NCBI GenBank assembly: GCA_029207755.1
Contig: JARCOQ010000002.1
Location: 84,904,087-84,968,086 of the forward strand
Reading direction: 5' to 3'
Length of the DNA: 64,000 nt
From: Chamaea fasciata
Taxonomy: Eukaryota > Chordata > Aves > Passeriformes > Sylviidae
Each line of letters begins with the position of its first letter. Within the stretch, counting starts at the first letter, position 1. Of this stretch, positions 53,717-64,000 are shown piece by piece. Below the pieces are notes generated by a model that saw only the letters and a program-made list of their open reading frames with translations, searched no databases and had not been told where the DNA came from. Position numbers and translations under genes: made by a program.

Positions 53717-56106
53717 ATACTTTACAAGCTGGCAAGAAGGAAGAAGGAACAAACTAGCAAATGCTAGTGGTTTTTGCTAGAAAACCCCCGAACTGTAAAA
53801 GCAGATAGTAAACTTGCAGTAAAAGCTAACAATAATAATTGTAAAGCAGCCTGCTGTGCTCATATTAATGATCTTCTCTCCTTAGTCAGTCACCCGTGCT
53901 GTTTGTCCACTCATCATCTACATCAGTATATACTTCAGCAGGGCACATTTTCTAGACATGTCACTCAGAGAACTGACTGGAGAGAAAGCGGTGACTGTTA
54001 TTTTAAAAGGGTGACATAACCTGTCTTATACACAATTAAGGACCCTTAATCAAAAAAATTATGTGGAACTTTACATATGCAACACAGAGTTTGACTCCTA
54101 ATAAGGAAGCCACTAAATCAACATCACTGGGAAAAAAATATGCACCAAAATACCAGGCAAGCAGGCAAACAGAAGTGGTGGTATTCTCTTTTCCTTCTCT
54201 CCTATTTTCTCTTCAGACCTACTCTAACACAAAGCTTCAAGCAGGTAGTGCAATCTGACAAAATATGGAGTGGGTTGCACAGCCAGGGTTGTATTTGAGA
54301 AACACTTAATTAGGATGATATGCTGTCCCTGTAGGGGAGCCCCAAATGTTGGCTTTTAGCTCTATTACTATGGATTTCTTTGCAAGTGTGGAGACAGACC
54401 CCACAGGGAAGAAGTCATAGCTGTCTTGGGGTAGAATGACAATTCTTTTTTAATTTCTTCAGCAAGAAGCAGCACTGCATTGGATGGAGATGAAGGATTG
54501 CCTCAGGCGTTTCTTTTCCAATGCAGACAATGATTAATAAAAGAAAGAAAGATGGTATGAATGACTAGTATTACTGTAATTTCTTTTAAGTCACAATATA
54601 GCTACAGGGTCTGGCAATGCTAATTTGTTCCTGGCAACTTTATTCTGGCCTTCTTGGGATGGAGAAAGATCTATAAGTGCATGCCTGATTCCCAAGTTGT
54701 TCTTCACTGAGCAGTTCAAGATGGTGAAAAGAAAAAAAATTATACATAAGCCCCTAGAGGATCCTGTTGTGCACTCTATTCCATTCTGCCCCAATTAAAG
54801 AACTGAGTCCATGGTATCGACCATTCGCTTTAATTTCAGATGGAGGCACAGCCATGGCAGCACACCTCTCTAGACTTTTCAGTAATTGACTCCTAGTCTG
54901 CATTAAGACACCCATTTAACACAACAAAAGCAATGCTGCAGGAGAAAGTGCATCTGCTGACTTTGTCTGCTTGATCTTACAAACGAATTTGATCTCCCTT
55001 AGCAGGAGCAGGGGAATAACATCTCTGAGAAGTCAATACTGTTCACCATTGACTCTACTCCACCATTCATTATTTGCTGAACTCTACAAAAGGGCACTGA
55101 GGGCACTACATCAGGGACAAGGACACTGAGGTCCACCCTCAATTTCTGCATGCAACCATAAGCACCACATTTGACCAAGAGCATCTTGTTTCACCTCTCA
55201 TTACCTCCTATTCTCACACTACCAAAATCTCCTGCCTCTACCAGAAAACTCATCTTATTAGTCTGCTTCATACTGCCTTGCAGTTCAGGCCACATCCCCC
55301 ATCTCATCAGCATACGTGGCCCAACTTCTCTTACTCTCTGGAACACCAGAACCAGCTGCTCAGCTCAAAAGACAGCTGACACAGGAAGCAAGAGGAGTCC
55401 TGTGACTGAACTTTGCTTGGAAACAAGTGGCCAAGAGTCTTCTCACTTCTGCTAACAGGAGCCCCACCAGGACAGAGATTTCTCTCTCAGGGCCTAGCAA
55501 GGTGACCATCAGCCTCTGCACCCTGTCACACCACAGGACATAAAGTAGCGTTTTCACTGTGGAGAAACAAATACTTGACAAATGTTTGTGAAGTGCCCAG
55601 CAGGGTTCAGTTCCCATCCTGAAGGATACTGCTCTATGCTACAGCAATGCTCAATGAAAGGCAGACCTGCCTTCTTCCATCTCTGGATGTTTAAGGAGAA
55701 AAACTAAAGAAAGACTGGTTTGTTCCTACGGTAGAAACAGGCAACAAATACTGGCCTTTCAGCATAGGCTGCACTTTAAATCCCCCAGACTTCCAGAAAG
55801 ACATGATTTGTCCAAATACAAACATATCATACAGTCACTAGCTATTGAACTTCCTCACCTTCCATGGGCAATGCCCCCAAATAAGAACAGAAAACCCCTA
55901 GCCAATATAATGAACTATCCATAATACATACAGGATAAAAGCACGCCACTGGTGCCAGAACACTGGGTCTTGTCAGCACTTCATTATTTCCAAGGCTGAA
56001 ATTCCTTTAGATTTCTCTGCCTCTAATTTATGATGAATCTTTGAACCCTTGCCTTCAGTGTCAACAGATCAACACATTACAGTAGTAACCACTAGAATTA
56101 TCTTAC

Positions 56107-56167
56107 CTTACTCCACCTTTCACAAATGAAATTCAGCATGTGTATCCAGTTCTTCTTTTAATGAAGT
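56107..56167 (-). other. Candidate 61-nt non-coding (leader) exon
   Basis: Acceptor 'ttttgtgtctttcag' and donor AAG|GTAAGATAA are both strong. All three frames contain a stop if read through, but an ATG inside opens a frame MLNFICERWSK to the donor. This fits a leader exon, possibly of INPP4A, with an upstream AUG, better than an internal coding exon. Confidence 0.35.
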
Positions 56168-56236
56168 CTGAAAGACACAAAAAGGACAAACTATTTCTGA
56201 CTGAATCAATTCAAATAACAAGCTAGTAGTATAGGA

Positions 56237-56260
56237 TTTTTTTTTTTGGGGGGGGGGGGG
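56237..56260. repeat. T11-G13 homopolymer junction
   Basis: Eleven T followed directly by thirteen G. A G13 run is unusual, can form a G-quadruplex, and is prone to length error in assembly. Confidence 0.9.
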
Positions 56261-58332
56261 CAGTAATTGATAACTATAGGACCAAAACCCCACTAAAAAC
56301 CTGTGAAAAAATGCTGAGTGTTAATATTTTATAACATAGCTTTGCTATCATTTGAAACAAAATTGTTCATTCAGTTACACACCTTCACCTATTTATTTAC
56401 ACTCAGAGAACAAAGTCTGTATAACTGGGAGGTAGCAAATAACTCTATGGATCAAATTTTTTATCTTAAGGTCAAAACATTAACTTTTCAAGCAGTACGT
56501 TTTCCAGTATAATTTTTAACCTGAAATAGCTACAATTTTGCTTCAACAGAGCATGTTGGAAATCCTTGACTGTGGTACCCCAAAACTGTGGCAAGTCAAC
56601 AGGTTCCTGTGTGGAGAAGATGCTTCTCTATTAAAAGGTACAGATGGAGCAACCTTATAAATATATACAGTAAGACTAAGAAAGGTAAATCCTTCAATCA
56701 CAGAAAAAATGCAGTCATAAGCAAAGCACTCCTCAAAACATTAAATTCAGGAAAGATTCATACATAAAGCAGTGTTCAAATGTGTGATGCAGTAATCAAG
56801 ATGTAGTCCATCAGTTTACAGCAAAAGTAACAAAGGAGAACCAGGACTGAAGTAAAAGAAAGTTACAAAGTACTAAGATAAAATAGCACTCTACAGACTA
56901 ACAAGAACTTCTGCTACCAAATGGGAGTTTATCAGCTGAAAAAACCAAGAAGAAAAAAGGCCTTGGAGTGAGATAACACAGCCACCAAAAGGGAGACACT
57001 TCACTAGGGCGTACCAGCCAGCGTGCTCCCATCGCTACAGGAAGCAGCAATGAAACTAAGTCAGGAACACCTGCTACAATAAGCTGAAAACCATCCAGCT
57101 CAGTCTGCAACATGTAGAGAAAGGCTCATCCCGACAAGGAAGAGCCACCTTCTGCAAAAACACTGTTAAACTCAGCAAAGTGGAAGCTCACATGAGTTAC
57201 AATTTGCTCTTTAGAGATACACCACAAGGGCTTTCACCACTGAGGCGAAAAAAATGTTAAGATAAACAGGATGTTAACAAATTAACAAACGTAAGCTGAA
57301 TAATAGCAACGAAGAAAGACAGATTAGCCAAGGGTAACCTTGTTTTCCATATAATAGGAGTGTTATGCCAAGGCTAAAACTAGACTTAACAAGTCAGGAA
57401 ACGGCATCCAGCCCTGTGCTTTCACGGACTCATCAGCAAAGCAGATAAAATTTCTTACAAAATGACACCTCTTCGTAGAAGTGGCCTGCAAAGCAGCTTA
57501 GGTTTTTGTTCTCTTTTCATTGTCCAAGGTGAAGGCGGAACAAACTCGAGGTTCACATCTATGACTGTCAGTTAAGATGAGAAGTTACAAAGCAGTTAAT
57601 TAACCCTGGCTTTTTGTCTTCCATGAGGACAGAGACATATAACATTATATCAAGCTCTTTTCTGGGTAAGTGTGATATGCAAGTTATCAGGAAAAAAAAA
57701 AGTAATATACTATTTAAAATCTTTTTTTATATTGGCAAGTTCAGTCGCAGTGTTCCAATTTAATATCCTTTATAACGCCAACTGTATTTATTTAGTACGG
57801 CCTTTTTTTTTTTTTTCTCCCCACTCTAAAAGCAGGGCAAGCGCTGTGAAAGCTCCTAGATACCATGAAAGCTACTCCCAAGGCAAGTCATTGCCAGCCA
57901 CAGGCACAAGATCAAGGGCTGATACTGTGCACCTACTACAATAAAATCCTGTTATATACTGTACCACCATTCACCTTCAGGATGTCTAATATAAATACTT
58001 AAACCTGGTCAGTTATTATTTATTTAATTTAAAGGAAGAAATAAAAATGGCAGAGATGATAAAAGAATCTAAAAATTCTATTTACAATACTGTGACAAAA
58101 AAAAGATTAGTTCTGTGGAGACAGGCAAATCCTTTTCAACTTTGTGGCTTAGCTCATGTATCTGTAAAATAGAGACAATGCCACCTAATAACTAACTACA
58201 TCGAGCTTCTCTACTGCCAAGTCACACCCATCTTGCAAAGCAACACTGAGATTAATGACGTGTTTTAAAATCAGCCCATCAGTGAGATTTTTAAAAAAAT
58301 ATTTCAATTTCTGCAGAGAAGGCAAGACCTAC
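56261..58332. other. Non-coding stretch
   Basis: Slightly richer in CpG around 56.9-57.6 kb, where a minus-strand frame of 71 codons is open without recognisable similarity. No exon or repeat was assigned. Confidence 0.5.
57803..57816. repeat. Poly-T run
   Basis: Fourteen T following CC. Confidence 0.9.
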
Positions 58333-58503
58333 CTACCAATCTCTCTGCATGTTCTGACCTCCTGCAGATGTCCTCCTGCTCTACACCCTCTTCTGAAAGC
58401 AATTTTGGGTTTCCAGCTACATTTCTAGAGGCCGTCTTGAAGTTTTCCTCTTTAACACAACCAGAGTTTTTAATTGTACTCCAGTTCTGTTGCACTTTGG
58501 TAC
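58333..58503 (-). other. Candidate exon with an open frame, unassigned
   Basis: Acceptor 'attcttagtcag' and two overlapping donors (GTAGGTAGGT; exon end at 58,333 or 58,337). One frame is open across the whole segment, reading TKVQQNWSTIKNSGCVKEEN then FKTASRNVAGNPKLLSEEGV and an acidic/basic end. It is protein-like, but I do not know the family. It needs one base from an upstream exon. It could be chance, a leader exon, or part of an unrecognised gene together with the 47.6-kb segment; the two do not join directly in phase. Confidence 0.3.
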
Positions 58504-61500
58504 CTGACTAAGAATCCTCCAAGTGCAGCTTTAGCTCTAACAACAAACCTGAAGACCAGCAGCATATGCCCAGGTATTACATTCCCAGAGATGCCAATGG
58601 CACCAATGCCATGCAGATGAATGATTCTAACTGAGCACCAATTCAAGCCACCCTTTTTCACCCTACATTATAAAGTTTTTAAATTATATTGCCCTGTAAT
58701 AGCAGTAAAACCACAGCAGAGTGTGGTAATGTACTACTGTACACTGCACCAAAGGATCGTCTTCTTGACGTGTTCTGCCTTCTGTCTCTGGCCATTTGCA
58801 TTAAGACATTTTCAATACAGAAAAAAAAAAGATTCTATTAAAGACTGCAGCATGGTTTTCCTTAATTAAAATCATACAGAAATTGTTTTGCAATTGACTG
58901 ATGATGGCAGTTCAACCCCTTAGAGCTTGCTGCCAGATTTTAAAAGCCATTCAGATCCTTCACTGTAAGGAAATTACATATAGTGAGGCTTTTTTTCTCC
59001 CCAGTCACTTATACTTGCATCCAGGGTTACCACACAAACTAAGGAGAACATCAGTTCTCAATTAAATCTGCCACACCATTATTCCAAAGTACTGCAGAAA
59101 GTGAAGTGCATGACACTATTTTCTGTAGAAAAACATCAGTGGGAAAAAAACCAAACATAAAAAAAACAGGGATTATACAGTATATACGCTCCCATTGGAA
59201 ATCCCTCACTTTCTCCTCCATGTCCTCTTCTTCCTTCTTTCTGACTCACTGGATAGCAGCTAAATCATTCCAGGAAGAAAGGTACAACTAACACTTTTCC
59301 TTTGCAATTAAATGTGGAGTCAACACCTCTGAATGGTACCTGCAACCCATGACAGCAGGTGTGATTTTGTCTATTAGTTAATCAGGGAAAAACAGAGCTA
59401 CTTTGACTGGAGGTTAGCCTTGAGAGCTTTTGTCCAGGTTCAGTCCAACAGCTGTGCTATTCCCTCAAGAGCTGTGCCAATCTAAACTACTGTCTCCCAT
59501 TGCTTGTCCTCACTTTTCCCTCCTTCTGTCTGCAAAATAGCACATGTTTGCATAACCTAAATGTCTTTTTTTAAAAAAACCCAGACACACCACATGTAAA
59601 GCAAACAACAACAAAAAAAGATTCCACCACCCCACCTCACTTCTCCCCAGAATACTTGGACAGGAAAAAAAAAAAAAAAAGGCAAAACAGAACACTTTGC
59701 AAAAGGTACAATGCAAAATCAAAGCTCTCTAATAGGCTCTGGATGGGGAAGGACTGTTTGCTGATAATACTGGCAAATTTAAAAAAGCAAGAACCTCTGC
59801 AGCAGACAAGAAGCTGAGGATGAACCACACGACAGCAGAGCTGCAAACTAATGCTCATTCAAAGCAAGTTGTTAGATCTGGTGTAGTTCAGAAGGTATTT
59901 CCTGTAAATATATTTTAAAGGCTCAAGTTTCCAAAAATCAGCCTACAAACACAGGCAGCATGTTCTTTTTCTGGAAGACAGAAGGCAGAAAATACTGTGT
60001 GTCCTGCTGTGCTCTGTCTGCTCTCCTTTGCTTTGGGGCAAATAAAATACTGCATTGTCTTAACACTCTTGCAATTATATGATTTCCTGGACTCTTTCTC
60101 TATTCTCCATTTTGAGATACTGGCTTACAGGAAATATAAGAACATAAAGAAGACAAACTCACTTCATCCTGAGCAAATCATTATTGTGATCAATATGGCA
60201 CCTCTTTTTGCAGTACTTACACAAGACACTATCACCATTACAGCAAAATATACCCTCCAGAAAAAGAGTAAGTTTGCCTTGTCTTCATCTCACTTCCCCA
60301 GAATTATTTCAAATTTGCTTGCATTATGTATGCAACCTGTACTGTGCACATTATGTACACAACATTAAAATTTTACCAAATCTCAGCTCCTGGTTGTGAA
60401 GAAATAAACCACATGTCTGCAACTCTATTTATCACTTGGTTGCAACAGTGCTTTAGCATTCCTAATGCTGGGCAGTTCCTGATGGAGTCACAACTTCTTG
60501 TTGGGCAGAAACACAGGTACAATTTACCTTGCTCTGCACCTGATTTTCATGAAAAGAAAATCACAGAACACAACAATACCTCCCCAGGTTGAACACACAG
60601 AGTCAGAACCCAGAGCATGACCCAACCATTCCTCAACACTGTCAAACACACACCTCCACAAAGACAGTCTAGATAGAGAGCGCAGTTCTGCAAAATGAGA
60701 AGCCAGGAGGAGAAGATTACAAAAGACAGTCTCAAGGTCAAAGTGGCTTGCACAAGTAGATCATGTATTTCATACTCCATTTTACATACTAAAGAGAAGA
60801 CATGGTTTGATTTCACAAGCATTACTGACCCAACCATCTGCCATGTGTTTATACAAAAAAGATGAGGTGACACCCAGGACCATGATGCACCAACAGTGAA
60901 CAGTTTTTTAATAGTGTTGACAGTAAATGAAAGTATCTGAAATTCTTACTCTCTTCTTTCATTTATTCTATCATTGTCACAGTAAGACATATTTAACTTA
61001 GCTCCCAAATGTCCACAATGCCTCTCTCTTTTTTTATCATGGGAGGCAATATTTTCAAGCTAGATAATTCACTGTAAAAACTAAACATCCAAGAAACAAT
61101 GGCTGGAAATTTTCCTCATGCAGTGCAACCAACTATACAGCCAGATAATTTTCTGAGGGTGTTCAGTTTAACTCGAATTCCCAAGATGTTGAGACATTAA
61201 GATGGGTTATCCTTACTTCACTGACCTTGTAATGCTCATTTTATGAGCCCCCAAATGCAGCTTGAGAGCTCATGTAAATGGGAACATTGGGTACTCCAGC
61301 CATGAAACATACAGTACAATATGGAGACATCTAGGCTGCATTATTAACTTTTCAAATAAATAGTCATGTTTGCTGTGACGGCTGTTTTCTCAGAAACGTG
61401 AATTACAAAGGAACAAGGGAAAAATGCAAGTTCTAGGGAAAGATGTCATGCTTTCAAAAAATAAATGCTGCACACGAACATTCTTCCTTCAGCAGCTACC

Positions 61501-61830
61501 ACGGCCCTCCCAAATGCCTATTTGACACACACCTTCTAAGCAATCTTTTAGATGTCTGCAAATGTTGCCAGTGACAATAAAGCACTGTGCTAGAAAGAAA
61601 AAGCTCTTCTCATTTATCTGGATGCCTTCCTCATGACTGGAAGGGGGATCAAACCTTCACACAAATTGAATCAAATTCCTAGAGTTCTTGTCTCCTATTT
61701 ATCACAAAAATAACACCGCCGAGGTAGACCTTCACCGGTAAGTGTTCTGTCCTCCATTTGTCTTTCTGCTAAATTTTACATAAAATTTCTACTTAAAGAC
61801 ACCCTTGGTTTTTAAAGAGACAATTCTTAC
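58504..61830. other. Non-coding stretch
   Basis: Contains a 16-A run at 59,665-59,680. No repeat or exon was assigned. Confidence 0.5.
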
Positions 61831-61877
61831 CTGTGCCAGATTTTTTCTAGCCCACAATAAAATCTTACTGATGGCCC
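61831..61877 (-). other. Candidate 47-nt exon or first-exon end
   Basis: The donor CACAG|GTAAGAATTG is near-perfect. The preceding frame reads WKIKTSQGAISKILLWARKN and then LAQ, open for 29 codons, but the acceptor ('gtcacaag') is poor. It could be the 3' part of a first exon with no acceptor, or chance. Confidence 0.25.
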
Positions 61878-62257
61878 CTTGTGACGTTTTGATTTTCCAC
61901 GAAATTAAAGAATATGGTGATGTTTAGATATCTGAAATGTAAATCCCACTAACAAGCACAGAAAAGAATATTCAGTCGTTCTTGAGGTATTAGGAAATAT
62001 TTGCAAAAAAGGCAAAGCATTTGCAAGGAAGTCAGAATCGAAACAACATGGGTGTTGAAGGCACACCCCTCCCTTCCTCAGATCACACACACAGACACTG
62101 GCAGCCTTCCCTCACTTCCACTCATAAAAGGAGCTGTTTCCCCCACACTCTCACTGTGCAAATGGAAGTTTATCCTTCCATGTGCCCAAGCAGGCCCTCC
62201 CTCTCACTGCTCTCTGTACCTTGAAGGTGCTCATCTCTTTCCACTACGCCCATGCAC

Positions 62258-62315
62258 TCTGCCCCTCTTACTACGTGCCAGCAAAATCTGCCCTTCTTAC
62301 TATGTACCAGCAAAA
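62258..62315. repeat. 29-bp tandem duplication
   Basis: Two adjacent copies of a unit beginning TCTGCCC and ending CCAGCAAAA, differing at three sites, all transitions. Confidence 0.9.
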
Positions 62316-63088
62316 GAGCAGTCACTTTTCCATGCAACTTCCCTGTGAAAAATCAGTTTCCTGTAGAAGTGTCAGCATTATAATATCATGTTCTCATCAG
62401 AATCTACAAAGCTATGGGACAATGACGAGAAATCTTTCTTATGCAGGCAAAACCACAAAGGCCACATTCTTCCGATTACTCACAACCTCCTGTTTACCAA
62501 AACACAATTGAAAGTCATCTATTTCTCTCAGGAACAGAGAATAATTTGAGTAACTTTTCCCAGACACCCACATTTGAGAGAGAGTTTATGACAGAAAGAG
62601 CTCACTCTAGCCAGCTCAGTTGCATGCATTTTTATGTCAAGTATTTAGAGCCATGATGCTAATATTTAGTGATAGTAATAGTTGTGACACAATCCTTTTC
62701 ATACAAATCACCACACTATCATACAGACCTCAAAAGAGCTCTTCTTCCAAGTTTTCCTGAAACAGAGAACACTGTCAACATGGCATTATTTATCCCATGT
62801 CCCTGTATGTGCATTATACAAATCAACATTTTGCCATTTTGCTCCATACGTCCTCAGGAGAAGCCCTTCCAACTGCTCAACAGAAATAACACTGAAGCCT
62901 GGAAAAAAATAAATCTTGTGCTGTAAAGTCAGACCACTTGTGTCTATTTCTGAAGTGAGACCGAAGAAATCTTTTAAAGCAGTTTGTATTTCAGGAATCT
63001 AGGACTTATAAGACATTCACCTATCACACACAGGAAACCTGATGAAGTTACTGGCATTTAGTGCAATCTGAAATATTGCAGTGCAGTC

Positions 63089-63109
63089 TTTTTTTTTTTT
63101 TTTTTTTTT
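63089..63109. repeat. Poly-T run (21 nt)
   Basis: Uninterrupted T run; in transcript sense a poly-A tract. No retroposed body was recognised next to it. Confidence 0.95.
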
Positions 63110-64000
63110 AAGAGCAGACTTGATGCCCAAATAACCTGCACGCTCTGTTATTCACCTCTGCCTGTAGCTGCTTTGCCATCTGGCACTATCAAGTATTTAT
63201 CTAAAAAGTAAATTTGAATTAAGGATCATGAACGAACTCCCTTTAAATTGTGTTTCAGCTGAACAGAGAAGGTCAATTCACAGTTATGTGAGACATCAAA
63301 CCTACCAATTAGGTGCTGTTTATTTAAGTTCACGAAGATGAGTCAGAGGTACTCTGCTGCTTGAAAGGCAAAGCATCAATTTGAAATGAAAACTGAGCTA
63401 ATCCCAGATTTCTGCCTCCCTATAAAATACAAGGACAATTCTGCACAGAAATAACAAGCCATCATAATCCAGGCCATAACCTCGTTTAACCAGAGCAAAA
63501 CGAACTATCCTCATCCTTACATTGGCTCTGACTCGGGAGCAGGACAGGGGGACTATAGTCATGAAGTCAAGTGAAAACCCCGACCCTGAAGGCAAATGAA
63601 AGGATCATCATTGTTATACTCAGAGTAAAGGCTGTACCCTTCACTCTTTATTTAAACTAGCACAAGCTTCAAAATGCACAAAGGTTTAAACAGACAAACA
63701 ACGAGACCGTGGCTACTTCTGCCTGATGCAAAAGCTCGTGCAACACAATGAGGTGGGAGCCCCTCTAAACAGTTCAGGCCTTCCAGGGCAAACAGGACAT
63801 GTTCACCCCCTCCCTCTGTGCCCCCCTGCTTCAACTGCTCCAGGATTAAGTGAGGAGCTTTTCAGGACACACTAAAAACAAAGATTTAACAACTCTTTCC
63901 CCCCCTCTTTAAAACCAAGTAACAAATCTAATCTCTATAAAAAGACTTCTTCAGAAAACAGGAAAAAGGGCCAAGGAGATGCCCTCTAAATGCTTGCACT

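Larger units (their letters stand above)
47874..56106. other. Non-coding stretch with several CR1 3' ends
   Basis: Besides three CR1 fragments (49.5, 51.1 and 52.0 kb) and a 22-bp tandem duplication at 53.7 kb, nothing was recognised. Confidence 0.5.
61878..64000. other. Non-coding stretch to the right edge
   Basis: Only the tandem duplication and poly-T run were recognised. A slight rise of CpG near 63.4-63.8 kb does not amount to an island. Confidence 0.5.

Noticed and set aside
31356..58503. Joining the 31.4-, 47.6- and 58.3-kb candidates into one gene such as VWA3B
   Set aside because: 47.6 kb ends in a stop and does not join 58.3 kb in phase, and I cannot recall a matching VWA3B sequence, so the link is not supported.
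60530..60541. A possible 12-nt microexon (AG|GTGCAGAGCAAG|GTAAAT, minus strand)
   Set aside because: Splice dinucleotides alone are common; no frame or family support.
63398..63834. CpG-island promoter at the right edge
   Set aside because: Only a few CpGs and no GC-rich core; not enough for an island.

Overview
The window is nuclear DNA of a bird. The evidence is the interspersed repeats, which are almost all CR1 LINE 3' ends with the avian arrangement (both orientations, 5'-truncated), together with GT-AG introns, AT-rich intergenic-style sequence and one vertebrate gene split into 20 recognisable coding exons. There are no bacterial-style operons, tRNAs, rRNAs or CRISPR arrays. Most short open frames are chance frames inside introns or translations of CR1.

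Positions 548-28,906 hold INPP4A (inositol polyphosphate 4-phosphatase type I A) on the minus strand. Twenty coding exons can be joined with consistent phases and GT-AG sites, giving 844 codons plus one base from the initiator ATG. They cover the N-terminal C2 lipid-binding domain, the long central region with its serine-rich PEST-like variable segment, and the start of the phosphatase half. The last exons, which carry the catalytic CX5R loop, lie to the left of position 1 and are not in the window. INPP4A converts PI(3,4)P2 to PI3P at endosomal and plasma membranes.

Positions about 29,000-64,000 contain no confidently assignable coding gene. This is probably the long 5' (untranslated-leader) intron region of INPP4A. 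Several minus-strand segments there have good splice signals and may be leader exons or exons of an unassigned gene: 31,356-31,418, 47,549-47,873, 56,107-56,167, 58,333-58,503 and 61,831-61,877. No CpG island is visible, so the promoter probably lies beyond the right edge. The large coding exon of CNGA3, the usual upstream neighbour, was not seen.

Repeats: CR1 fragments lie at about 4.4, 12.9, 30.6, 37.4-38.5 (about 1 kb), 45.6-46.4 (about 0.8 kb), 49.5, 51.1 and 52.0 kb. A short hAT-type DNA transposon remnant with a recognisable 8-bp target duplication lies at 8.24-8.47 kb. There are also several homopolymer and low-complexity tracts, including a G/T-rich (minus strand) G-quadruplex-prone tract at 35.9-36.1 kb. 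The most useful second looks are the candidate N-terminal or leader exon at 31.4 kb, the unassigned open exon at 47.6 kb, the serine expansion and 33-nt microexon of INPP4A, and a 22-bp perfect palindrome at 40.6 kb.
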